Below, piece by piece: positions 54,859 through 62,310 of a DNA stretch of 64,000 nt (its first letter is position 1; each line of letters starts with the position of its first letter). The position numbers and the translations under genes were made by a program. This stretch comes from Shewanella sp. UCD-KL12. GTDB lineage: Bacteria; Pseudomonadota; Gammaproteobacteria; Enterobacterales; Shewanellaceae. A model generated the notes under the pieces. It was not told the origin of the DNA, did not search any database, and saw only the letters and a list, made by a program, of their open reading frames with translations. Location of the stretch: positions 213,596 through 277,595 of the forward strand of contig NZ_MPHJ01000007.1 in assembly GCF_001957125.1 (NCBI RefSeq), given 5' to 3'.

Positions 54859-54886
54859 GCCCTCGATATCCATCGGGGGCTTTTTT
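54859..54886 (+). terminator. Intrinsic terminator after the tetraheme cytochrome gene
   Basis: A nine-base stem, GCCCTCGAT/ATCGGGGGC with one G-T pair and a four-base loop, is followed by TTTTTT. It separates the flavoprotein-cytochrome operon from dddY. Confidence 0.88.
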
Positions 54887-55008
54887 GTAAGCCTTGCTTA
54901 TAACTTCATATAAACAAACCTTTTATGAAACAATTAAAGTTTGAATAATTGTGACTCATGTAAATAATAAATGAATAATAAGTGGCTTAACTTGTTGCTG
55001 TTATATTT

Positions 55009-55024
55009 TTGGAATTGGTTCCAA
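55009..55024. promoter_or_regulatory. Operator palindrome 3, before dddY
   Basis: TTGGAA-TTGG-TTCCAA is a perfect-arm palindrome 46 bp before the dddY start. It has the same arms, spacing and preceding T-run as the two sites before the flavoprotein gene. Confidence 0.7.
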
Positions 55025-55070
55025 GATTATTATTAGTTTGAAATTAATGCAGCTATGAGTGATGTAATAA

Positions 55071-56315
55071 ATGAATAAATCAATTCTTGTATTGGCACTT
55101 TTGTTTTGTAATGGAGTGTCAGCTAATACTTTACCCGATGTTTTAGATGTTAATGATATTAATAATGCTGAGTTTAAATGTTTGGGTGATACACCTATGT
55201 ATTCTAAGTCAGAACAGAAGTATGTAGATATATTATGGGATGAAACATTAGTTTATTTAAAAGGGTATGCGCATGCATTAACAAATGGTGAAGAGAGTAA
55301 CTGTATTAACTCGGATGAGGCGTTATTTGATTCCACCGAAGGTGGTAAAAAAATGTGCATCATGGATCGCCGTGATATGAAAATTTTGGTGAAGAATATC
55401 TACCAGGTGATCAATAACCCTGAAAAGGCCAAGCAATGTTTTGGTGCGCGCAGAGATGTCAGTTGGATATATAGCCCCGGGGGAGAACTAGAGAAAAACT
55501 CTCCAGTGGCACAGTGGGCCAAGCGTGCATCGTTCGAAGATTTTTTTAATACTAAAGTGACCAATAAAGAGGTCAGAAAGATTGGGCTGAACTTCACTAA
55601 AAACTTCACCAAGATGGTTACAGGCAACGAAGTGAAAATGCCATCCTCTTTTCCATATGATGTGAGCGCAAATGCACTACCAAACTTATGGGCGGCTGCA
55701 GGTTGGTTCCCCATGTACGGTGAAGAGAGCAAGCGCAACGATAAAAACTTCAACAATATTCGTGGCGGTTACGCCTACGCCGAAATATTTGGCCATTGGG
55801 GTTTGTTGCGTATCGATGAGATTAACGGAGAAAAAGTGGGTGCCGAAGTGGGGATGACAGTTCAGGCTGTAGATACTCTGTATCCATATCATAATCACGC
55901 CATCTCAGAGCTCTACTACAACATGCGTAAGCCTGCATGTACCAATCAATTCAAGAGCTTTGCTGTAAGAGAAGACTCACCATTGGTTAAGACGGTAAAA
56001 GAAGATAACAAGATGCGCCGAGTGCAGTTTGATGCCAGCCAGGCCAATGAAGCCTCTATGTGGCAAGCGGGGAGCGCTGAGCAAGATCCTCTGTTGTATT
56101 TTCATCAAAATACCATTCATGCATTTGATGTAGATGGCAGCTGTGAAGCTAAACCAGAAGAGAGAGCTATCGTATCAGTATGGGCTCGAAGTAATGCCCA
56201 CGATAAACGTAATGATTATGGCACGACGTTATTATGTGAATCTGCAAATAACCCTGGTACTCCAGCAAACCGCGGTGAAGTTATTCAGTGCGATCTAACC
56301 AAACTTAAATGGTAA
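55071..56315 (+). CDS. dddY: DddY, periplasmic DMSP lyase
   Basis: DddY cleaves dimethylsulfoniopropionate to dimethyl sulfide and acrylate in the periplasm. The 414-residue protein has a signal peptide (MNKSILVLALLFCNGVSA) and a cupin-like metal site: Y271-P-Y-H274-N-H276-x3-E280-x-Y282, with later histidines at H345 and H350. The spacing Y-x2-H-x-H-x3-E-x-Y equals that I recall for the Acinetobacter DddY active site, with a constant offset. Length and periplasmic location fit the family. Other DMSP lyases (DddL, Q, W, K) are shorter. Neighbouring acrylate-handling genes support the call. Confidence 0.9.
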   Translation: MNKSILVLALLFCNGVSANTLPDVLDVNDINNAEFKCLGDTPMYSKSEQKYVDILWDETLVYLKGYAHALTNGEESNCINSDEALFDSTEGGKKMCIMDRRDMKILVKNIYQVINNPEKAKQCFGARRDVSWIYSPGGELEKNSPVAQWAKRASFEDFFNTKVTNKEVRKIGLNFTKNFTKMVTGNEVKMPSSFPYDVSANALPNLWAAAGWFPMYGEESKRNDKNFNNIRGGYAYAEIFGHWGLLRIDEINGEKVGAEVGMTVQAVDTLYPYHNHAISELYYNMRKPACTNQFKSFAVREDSPLVKTVKEDNKMRRVQFDASQANEASMWQAGSAEQDPLLYFHQNTIHAFDVDGSCEAKPEERAIVSVWARSNAHDKRNDYGTTLLCESANNPGTPANRGEVIQCDLTKLKW

Positions 56316-56372
56316 TTATATTTTCAGTAATAGCTGTTTATTGTTTTTTGATGGTTTTCCAAGAGAGTATTT

Positions 56373-57497
56373 ATGAATAAGTTCAAGTTGACATCTTTAA
56401 TTGTAATTCCACTGTGTGTTTCATCTTTTAATTTGATGGCCGAGGAGCAACAAGATGGTATAGATGTAGGTGGTACTGTACGAGTTAACTATGCATATAA
56501 AGATTATAGTGAAAGCTCTAAAGATAAGTTAGGTGATTTCACCTTTGATATGGCGGCAATTAAGTTTAATGGGAAATTAGGTGATTGGGGCTTAGCGAGT
56601 GAATATCGCTTTTTTGATGGTTGGCAAGCGTTACGCTTTGGCTATGGGTATTATGATATAAGCCCCGAGTGGCAAATTCAGGTAGGCGTTAATCAGGTTC
56701 CTTTCGGTAATCCAGGTTTTATATCGAATAGCTTCTGGTTTGGGATGCCATATTATCTCGGTTTTGAAGATGATTATGATCTTGGTGTGAAAGGCGCGTA
56801 TAAAAGTGGTGCCTGGGGTACAGAGGTGGCTTTTTATAAGAATGCAGAATATGGGGCAAGCCGTAGCGATCGTTACTCCACAGATCTCTATACTGGTGTA
56901 GTTAATGGTACTGAATACAGTAACGAAGAGACCAATCAGTTCAATTTGCGCCAGATGTATGAAATGAATTATGACGGTGGCAGTACGGCGCTTGGTGCTT
57001 CGGTTGAGTATGGTCAGATCTATAACAGTAAAACGGGTAATAATGGTGATCGATATGCGGTGGCTATTCATGTGGACAGTAGCTATAAGGGCTGGAACGT
57101 ACAACTGCAAGCAATGCAGTATGAATATGATGCTGCGGATGCCGCTGACAGCAATAAAATAGCGGTTGCCGCATATAACTGGCAATATGAAATAGCTTCA
57201 AAAGCGCAAGCATATAGTGTCAACTTTGCGAAAACACTTGATACTGAATGGGGGAGCCTGAAGTTTTACAATGACTTTGGCATAGTTACCCCAGATGTTG
57301 ACGATGAGGATTTTGATACTAGCTACCAAAATGTCACAGGCTGCGCAGTTTCTTCAGGGCCGACCTATACCATGATCGATTTTATCCTCGGCAAAAATAT
57401 GTATGCTTCTACCAGAGACAATGGTCATGTTGGCTTGCCTGAAATAGGCGATAGCTGGGATAAGCGGATTAATATTAACTTTGGGTACTACTTCTGA
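56373..57497 (+). CDS. Outer-membrane porin of the DMSP cluster
   Basis: This 374-residue exported protein has a signal peptide (cleavage near LMAEEQQ) and a beta-barrel pattern with many aromatic residues. It includes IAVAAYNWQYEIASKAQAYS and ends INFGYYF with a terminal phenylalanine, the barrel-assembly signal. It resembles phosphate-selective-porin-like (OprO/P type) proteins. It lies 57 bp after dddY with no terminator in between, so it is probably co-transcribed. A role in DMSP uptake to the periplasm is an inference from this placement. A terminator follows at 57545. Confidence 0.8.
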   Translation: MNKFKLTSLIVIPLCVSSFNLMAEEQQDGIDVGGTVRVNYAYKDYSESSKDKLGDFTFDMAAIKFNGKLGDWGLASEYRFFDGWQALRFGYGYYDISPEWQIQVGVNQVPFGNPGFISNSFWFGMPYYLGFEDDYDLGVKGAYKSGAWGTEVAFYKNAEYGASRSDRYSTDLYTGVVNGTEYSNEETNQFNLRQMYEMNYDGGSTALGASVEYGQIYNSKTGNNGDRYAVAIHVDSSYKGWNVQLQAMQYEYDAADAADSNKIAVAAYNWQYEIASKAQAYSVNFAKTLDTEWGSLKFYNDFGIVTPDVDDEDFDTSYQNVTGCAVSSGPTYTMIDFILGKNMYASTRDNGHVGLPEIGDSWDKRININFGYYF

Positions 57498-57544
57498 TTT
57501 CAGTAAGCATGATGTGATAAAAACTTATCTGCTTTTGCTAAAGC

Positions 57545-57570
57545 AATGCCAACCATTCGGTTGGCATTTT
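57545..57570 (+). terminator. Intrinsic terminator after the porin gene
   Basis: A ten-base perfect stem, AATGCCAACC/GGTTGGCATT, has a four-base loop and leads into TTTT. It ends the dddY-porin transcript. Confidence 0.88.
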
Positions 57571-57632
57571 AATTTGTAGCCCTAAATCATTTACTTCAGA
57601 AACTGGCTTCTTTACAGATCTAATTCGCTATT

Positions 57633-58499
57633 TTAATCGGCCACTTCAGCTAAGTTGCTGACATTAGCTTTAATCAATGTAATTAGCTGGTTGGTGGCAT
57701 CAGTCTGTGTCTCTGGGTTGAGGTAGAGTGATTCATTGAACACAGGTAAAGCCGGAATTCCATGCTCAATAGGATCGAGTATCTGCATGTTGTCGTTAAT
57801 ACGAAACTCGCCAATTGGTGCGATAGCTAAATCATTTTCTACAGCCATACATAGTGCTTGCGGTGAGGGAGTGGATAGCAACACATTAATGGGGCGCATA
57901 GAAAGTTGGTGATTGGCAAATACCTGTGCACGTATTGGGCAGTTTTCTGGATAAAGGGCCATAGGAATAGTGTTGCGTGTATGGGCATTACCATTTTTTG
58001 CAGCAACCCAGTGGAATCGTCTTTCGAATAACAGCTCACCATTGACCGGTGGCTGCCAGTGAGTGGCGACAATGAGATCAAATTCACCTTGCTGTAATCG
58101 CTTATATAAGTTGCCACTGACATCGGTATCAATGACGAGCTCAATACAGGTAAATTCTCTTATGAACTCTAATAAACAGCTGCTTAAATAACGGTTAATG
58201 TAATCAGTCGGCACACCTAATCGAATCGTCTCTCTGTTTTGGCACTCTTTGAGATCATCTAAAGCCTGAGAGTTGAGTTGCATCATCTTGTAGGCGTAGT
58301 TCAATAAAGTGGCGCCTGACTCAGTTAAGGTGACACCTTTGTTATCCCGCAATAACAGCGACTGACCGACACTTTCCTCCAGTTTTTTGATTTGTAAACT
58401 GAGTGTTGATTGAGTGCGACAGAGCTTTTCGGCTGCTTTAGATAGGTTTCCGCATTCAGCGATAGCAATAAAGCTTTCAAGTAGTTCAATCTTTAACAT
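57633..58499 (-). CDS. LysR-family regulator at the end of the DMSP cluster
   Basis: This 288-residue LysR protein begins MLKIELLESFIAIAECGNLSKAAEKLCRTQSTLSLQIKKLEESVG. This is a typical winged helix-turn-helix, and an effector domain follows. The ATG at 58499 fits the usual LysR start; a TTG 14 codons upstream (58541) is the alternative. Neither has a convincing ribosome-binding site. It is convergent with the porin and divergent from the TetR gene, so it is a candidate regulator of the cluster. Confidence 0.86.
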   Translation of the reverse strand: MLKIELLESFIAIAECGNLSKAAEKLCRTQSTLSLQIKKLEESVGQSLLLRDNKGVTLTESGATLLNYAYKMMQLNSQALDDLKECQNRETIRLGVPTDYINRYLSSCLLEFIREFTCIELVIDTDVSGNLYKRLQQGEFDLIVATHWQPPVNGELLFERRFHWVAAKNGNAHTRNTIPMALYPENCPIRAQVFANHQLSMRPINVLLSTPSPQALCMAVENDLAIAPIGEFRINDNMQILDPIEHGIPALPVFNESLYLNPETQTDATNQLITLIKANVSNLAEVAD

Positions 58500-58621
58500 G
58501 GAGGTATTGGGATTATTGATAGTGGTATCAGTATTACTCAATATCCAGGTCGGCTAAAGCTTGCTACCTTGTAATTGTGAAGTTAAAAAATTGCAATGTT
58601 AATAAGTGTGACGGGGTCGAT

Positions 58622-59290
58622 ATGAGTAGTTGGGCACAGCGAGAAAAGTATTTAGTTAAGGCCGCTCAGCGCAGCCTAAAGGGACATAAAACCTTTGATC
58701 TCTGTCGATCTCATTTAATGAAGGCAAGCCAAATCTCTAAAGGCACTATCTATAATCACTTTACATCCGAAGCCGATCTAATTGTTGCTGTTGCCTGTAA
58801 CGATTATCAAACCTGGATTGAGCTGGCAAAGCAAGATGAGAAAGAGCATCAAGACCCGCTGATATGTTTTCTTTATCATCACTGTAATCGTTTATATCTC
58901 ACTTTGTCAGAGAAGCTGTTTGTCATTGACCGTGTTATGCCAAATCAAGATCTGCTCGATCAAGCCACTGCTCATTACCGTGATCGATTTGAGCATCTCT
59001 GTGCTGAATATCTACAGTGGAACAGAGAAATGATCTCTCGAATTGGCGATGTGCCTGGTTTTGATAGGGCTGAGCTTGTGATGAGCTATCTAAGGGGAGC
59101 CATGATAAATAGTGATGATGCAGATAAACACTTTGAGGATGTACAACTGTACTTCCAGTTTAGCTATGCATTAAGTCAGTTGATGGGGCATTCAGATAAA
59201 CGAATCCCCACCAAGCAGGTTTTTTCAGCATGGCTATTAGCTAAGAAGGAATTGAGCTTGCATCAAAGTACGATGAGTTCAGCAGCTTAA
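58622..59290 (+). CDS. TetR-family regulator at the end of the DMSP cluster
   Basis: This is a 222-residue TetR-type protein. The N-terminal DNA-binding domain includes KASQISKGTIYNHFTSEADLIVAVACND near residue 40, the characteristic recognition-helix region. The C-terminal part is an all-helical ligand domain. The ATG at 58622 has a GGGG-containing site; the frame opens at GTG 58577. A TetR repressor of acrylate-responsive genes (AcuR) is known in DMSP-using Rhodobacter, so this protein could be the one that binds the TGGAA-N4-TTCCA palindromes. The tail of the gene is duplicated just downstream. Confidence 0.85.
   Translation: MSSWAQREKYLVKAAQRSLKGHKTFDLCRSHLMKASQISKGTIYNHFTSEADLIVAVACNDYQTWIELAKQDEKEHQDPLICFLYHHCNRLYLTLSEKLFVIDRVMPNQDLLDQATAHYRDRFEHLCAEYLQWNREMISRIGDVPGFDRAELVMSYLRGAMINSDDADKHFEDVQLYFQFSYALSQLMGHSDKRIPTKQVFSAWLLAKKELSLHQSTMSSAA
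59166..59290 (+). repeat. Direct repeat, first copy (3' end of the TetR gene)
   Basis: The last ~125 bases of the TetR gene, from ATGCATTAAGTCAGT to CAGCTTAA, recur about 157 bases downstream. Blocks such as GATGGGGCATTCAGATAAAC and TGGCTATTAGCTAAGAAGG are identical in both. Confidence 0.85.
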
Positions 59291-59322
59291 CTGTGATGCT
59301 CGAGTGTGTTACCCATTCAGCG

Positions 59323-59445
59323 ATGCATTAAGTCAGTAGATGGGGCATTCAGATAAACGAATCCCCCATCATGCAGGCTTTTTCGACTTGGCTATTAGCT
59401 AAGAAGGTATTGAGCCAACCGTGTGTAGTTAGCTCGGCAGCTTAA
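59323..59445 (+). pseudogene. Duplicated tail fragment of the TetR gene
   Basis: This is a diverged copy of the 3' end of the TetR gene with small indels and substitutions; it cannot encode a protein on its own. Its last bases overlap the final codons and stop of cpxA on the opposite strand (59429-59445). The match is strong to about 59415 and weaker in the tail. Confidence 0.75.
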
Positions 59446-60808
59446 TGGTCACCTTTAAGCCATGAGGCGCTCTGTTCTCAGCAACAATCAGTCCCTGATG
59501 AGCATCTATAGCTGCCTTAGTGATTGCTAAACCCAGTCCCCAGCCTCCAGACTCTCTTTCTCTTGCTGTTTGAGGGCGATAAAAGGGATCGAAAATAGCG
59601 AGCAAGTCTTGTTCATTCTCAATGCCTGGCCCATCATCTGTGATAACTATAATTACTTCAGAGTCAGTGGCTTGTGCCTTAATATGGATTTGCAGCTCGG
59701 CATAACGAATTGCATTTCTAAGTAAGTTCTCTATCGCACGGGCCATTGGCCTAGGGTTAGTAGGCAATGAGATTGAATCATCAATATCAATTAACAACTG
59801 CTTGCCCTGCTGAGAAGCTTCAAACTCAGCATCATCGAGTACCTGACTTAGCGTCTCATTAAGGAAAACTTGGTACTTGGTATCGTGAATGTTGAGTTTT
59901 ACCCGAGACAGCTCTAGCAACTCTGCAATCATCTGCTCCAGCTGTTCAGCTTCATAGCCAATTCTTTCCGTTTCTGCTGATTCTTGCCCTTTCTTACGCG
60001 CAAGGGCGAGTGCTAGCTGCAGCCGTGTTAATGGCGTCCTTAGTTCGTGGGAGATATCACTGATCAATCGCTGTTGGCTATTAACCATATTTTCAACAGA
60101 GGTAGCCATTCCGTTGAAGGCCTGAGCTAGCTGTCCTATCTCATCTTTTCTGTTTGTCGTGTTGTTATCAACACGGCTGGATAGATCTCCTGCCGCTAAT
60201 GCATCTGCACTTAACCGCAAGCTTCGCAGTGGTTTACCTAAGTGCCATGCGAGTAGTGCACACAGTAAACCAGAAAGTAATATTGCTAAGCTGAGTGTGA
60301 GGATCTTATTTTCAGCAAAAAAGAAGAACCAGGGCCTAGGGTGATGATCTCCTAGTCTTCCGTAGAGAGAATAGCTTTCATCAGCTACATCAAACTCGTA
60401 CGGGCCGAAGATCAATTCATCTCTAAACTGTTGTGATATAGGGTGGTTGACTTCATCTGCAATAAGCATGAAGCGACGCAGTCCTCTAGATACTTTATTG
60501 GCGTTAAGGACACGCCCTTGTTGATCGACAAGGTAGAAGCGAACAGGTTTGCCTCGCATATCTCTTTGATGTGTCAACCGCTTAAGAGGTTTACTGCTAA
60601 TTGCTTCAGGGTTTTCAATTAAGCGAGAAGAAATTCTATCGGCCACCCTAGATAACATTTGCTCTAAATGCGGAGGCAGAGGGGCTCTATCATGGTTTTT
60701 TTGCAGGAGTGGCAGTAAACCAACAATAACGATAATTAAAGAGCTGCAAAGCCAAAAGCCTAGCAGCAATTTAATAAAAATGCGGTTGGGAAGTTTATTT
60801 ACACTCAT
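59429..60808 (-). CDS. cpxA: CpxA, envelope-stress sensor histidine kinase
   Basis: CpxA senses misfolded envelope proteins and phosphorylates CpxR. The 459-residue protein has two membrane segments (near residues 12-32 and 175-200) around a periplasmic domain and a HAMP linker. The H-box ISHELRTPLTRLQLALAL follows, with the phosphoacceptor His near 251, and then N-box ENLLRNAIRYAE, G1 DDGPGIE and G2 GGWGLGLAI. It starts at the last base of cpxR. Its 3' end overlaps a duplicated fragment of the neighbouring TetR gene, so the last residues may be atypical. Confidence 0.93.
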   Translation of the reverse strand: MSVNKLPNRIFIKLLLGFWLCSSLIIVIVGLLPLLQKNHDRAPLPPHLEQMLSRVADRISSRLIENPEAISSKPLKRLTHQRDMRGKPVRFYLVDQQGRVLNANKVSRGLRRFMLIADEVNHPISQQFRDELIFGPYEFDVADESYSLYGRLGDHHPRPWFFFFAENKILTLSLAILLSGLLCALLAWHLGKPLRSLRLSADALAAGDLSSRVDNNTTNRKDEIGQLAQAFNGMATSVENMVNSQQRLISDISHELRTPLTRLQLALALARKKGQESAETERIGYEAEQLEQMIAELLELSRVKLNIHDTKYQVFLNETLSQVLDDAEFEASQQGKQLLIDIDDSISLPTNPRPMARAIENLLRNAIRYAELQIHIKAQATDSEVIIVITDDGPGIENEQDLLAIFDPFYRPQTARERESGGWGLGLAITKAAIDAHQGLIVAENRAPHGLKVTIKLPS

Positions 60809-61491
60809 TAAGGTAGCCAGATATAACCTTTGCCACGAATGGTCTTAACTCTCGGCCGTCCATCAACACGCTCTGGAAGCTTCTTTCTTAAATTAGAGAG
60901 GTGCATGTCTAAACTACGATCAAAGGGCATCAGCTTTTTGCTCAGTACTGTCTCACTAAGTGACTCTTTACTGACTAGCTCTCCACCATTTTGAAGCATC
61001 TCAAAAAGTAGGCTGAACTCAGTCCCCGTGAGAATAAGCAGCTGCTCTTGGCAGTAGACCTCCTGGCGACTCGGGTCAAGTTTGATATCGCCGTATTCAT
61101 ATACTGTAGGTTGTGTATCATCTGGCAAAATATGAGTTCGGCGAATAATAGCCTTAATTCGAGCAACCAGTTCTCTATCATTAAAGGGTTTAGGTAGGTA
61201 ATCGTCGGCGCCAATCTCTAATCCGACAACTCGATCTATCTCATCGCCTCTGGCGGTTAACATTAGCACTGGAGTTTGCTTGTTTGCCCTGAGTGCTTTA
61301 AGTACCTCAAAGCCATTGAGTTTAGGAAGCATCACGTCGAGCAGAATAAGGTCATAACTGTTTGCCAAGGCAAGGTCTAGACCCGCTTGCCCATCATGGG
61401 CGAGAGTAAGCTCGAAGCCCTCTAATTCAAGAAGTTGCGCTAACAACTCAGAAAGTCCTAAATCATCATCTATTAATAATAGCTGGCTCAT
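60808..61491 (-). CDS. cpxR: CpxR, envelope-stress response regulator
   Basis: This 227-residue OmpR-family regulator has a receiver domain with acidic pocket IDDD, phosphoacceptor Asp in LILLDVMLPKLNG near residue 51 and Lys in YLPKPFNDREL near 100. A winged-helix DNA-binding domain follows (DRSLDMHLSNLRKKL). Its stop is adjacent to the cpxA start. It is divergent from cpxP, and two CpxR boxes lie in the 232 bp between them, so autoregulation is expected. Confidence 0.95.
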   Translation of the reverse strand: MSQLLLIDDDLGLSELLAQLLELEGFELTLAHDGQAGLDLALANSYDLILLDVMLPKLNGFEVLKALRANKQTPVLMLTARGDEIDRVVGLEIGADDYLPKPFNDRELVARIKAIIRRTHILPDDTQPTVYEYGDIKLDPSRQEVYCQEQLLILTGTEFSLLFEMLQNGGELVSKESLSETVLSKKLMPFDRSLDMHLSNLRKKLPERVDGRPRVKTIRGKGYIWLP

Positions 61492-61565
61492 ATTTCAACT
61501 CAACCTTTAATCATTTCACTAACAAGGGAGTATACCCTTTTGGATGTCAATTGCAGTTTATGAGT

Positions 61566-61580
61566 GTAAGTCTAAGTAAA
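61566..61580 (+). promoter_or_regulatory. CpxR box 1 in the cpxR-cpxP intergenic region
   Basis: GTAAG-TCTAA-GTAAA matches the CpxR consensus GTAAA-N5-GTAAA with one mismatch. It lies 144 bp before the cpxP start and 75 bp before cpxR. Confidence 0.75.
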
Positions 61581-61622
61581 GACGACAGAGAAAGGTATTT
61601 TGAAATAGAATCTAATAGCTAA

Positions 61623-61637
61623 TTTACAGTGCTTTAC
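61623..61637 (-). promoter_or_regulatory. CpxR box 2 in the cpxR-cpxP intergenic region
   Basis: On the minus strand this reads GTAAA-GCACT-GTAAA, a perfect match to the CpxR consensus. It lies between cpxR and cpxP, close to the presumed cpxP promoter. Confidence 0.8.
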
Positions 61638-61723
61638 CATCAATTAACCCTAGCTTACATTGAAACCTCTACACTAGAACCTGTTGAATAAAACAATTAA
61701 CTTACCAGATAGAGGCTAGTGAA

Positions 61724-62206
61724 ATGAAAAAGAATACCGTTAAAGCAAGTTTACTCGCAATACTCGCTAGTACAGCCCTTATGGGAACAGCAGTGTATGC
61801 CGATGATGGAGATCAGGGTTGTCAGCATCATATGAAGAGTGAGGGTAAGTCACACCATGGTGGTATGCGCCAGATGTTTAGAGGGTTAGACCTTACTGAT
61901 GAGCAAAAAACTGAAATAAAGTCTTTAATGAAAGAGCAAAAGACTGCGATGAAAGAGAGTCGTCCATCAAAAGAGGAACGTCAGGCTAAAAAAGCAGAGT
62001 TCTTAACACTGATCACTGCAGACAGTTTTGATGAAGCAAAAGCGCAATCGATGATGCAGGAAAGGCAAGCAAACAGCCAAGCGAAGAAACTTGATATGTT
62101 GAAAGTGCAAAACAAGGTTTATCAGCTTTTGACTCCAGAGCAGCAAGAGCAATTCAAGGAGAACTTTGAAAAAGGCCATAGCCGTAAAGGTAAAGGTGGT
62201 CGCTAG
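61724..62206 (+). CDS. cpxP: CpxP/Spy-family periplasmic protein
   Basis: CpxP is the periplasmic inhibitor of CpxA and an adaptor for misfolded proteins; Spy is a related chaperone. The 160-residue protein has a signal peptide (cleavage near AVYADDG), a His-rich segment (HHMKSEGKSHHGG) and the two LTxxQ-type motifs of the family, LTDEQ near residue 64 and LTPEQ near 139. It is divergent from cpxRA with CpxR boxes in the gap and is followed by fieF, the same order as in E. coli. Confidence 0.88.
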   Translation: MKKNTVKASLLAILASTALMGTAVYADDGDQGCQHHMKSEGKSHHGGMRQMFRGLDLTDEQKTEIKSLMKEQKTAMKESRPSKEERQAKKAEFLTLITADSFDEAKAQSMMQERQANSQAKKLDMLKVQNKVYQLLTPEQQEQFKENFEKGHSRKGKGGR

Positions 62207-62310
62207 TCATCGGCTTTAAATGCAAGATTGGTATACAATAAGATCATAGGCTTCCCCTGCAAGCTAGTTCAAGATAAATGAATAGCTATATATAGTAGAA
62301 ATATGATCTT

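Larger units (their letters stand above)
54751..55070 (+). promoter_or_regulatory. Intergenic region between the cytochrome gene and dddY
   Basis: This 320 bp region holds no gene. It contains a long inverted repeat (ATAGCGCTATTGCT at 54792-54805 and AGCAATAGTGCTAT at 54837-54850, one wobble pair, 31-base loop). A terminator at 54859-54886, an AT-rich stretch and an operator palindrome at 55009-55024 before dddY follow. Confidence 0.6.

Noticed and set aside
62225..62250. Another end of the repeat element (GATTGGTATACAATAAG)
   Set aside because: Only about ten bases match the terminal repeat and there is no partner end or TAA duplication, so this is probably chance.
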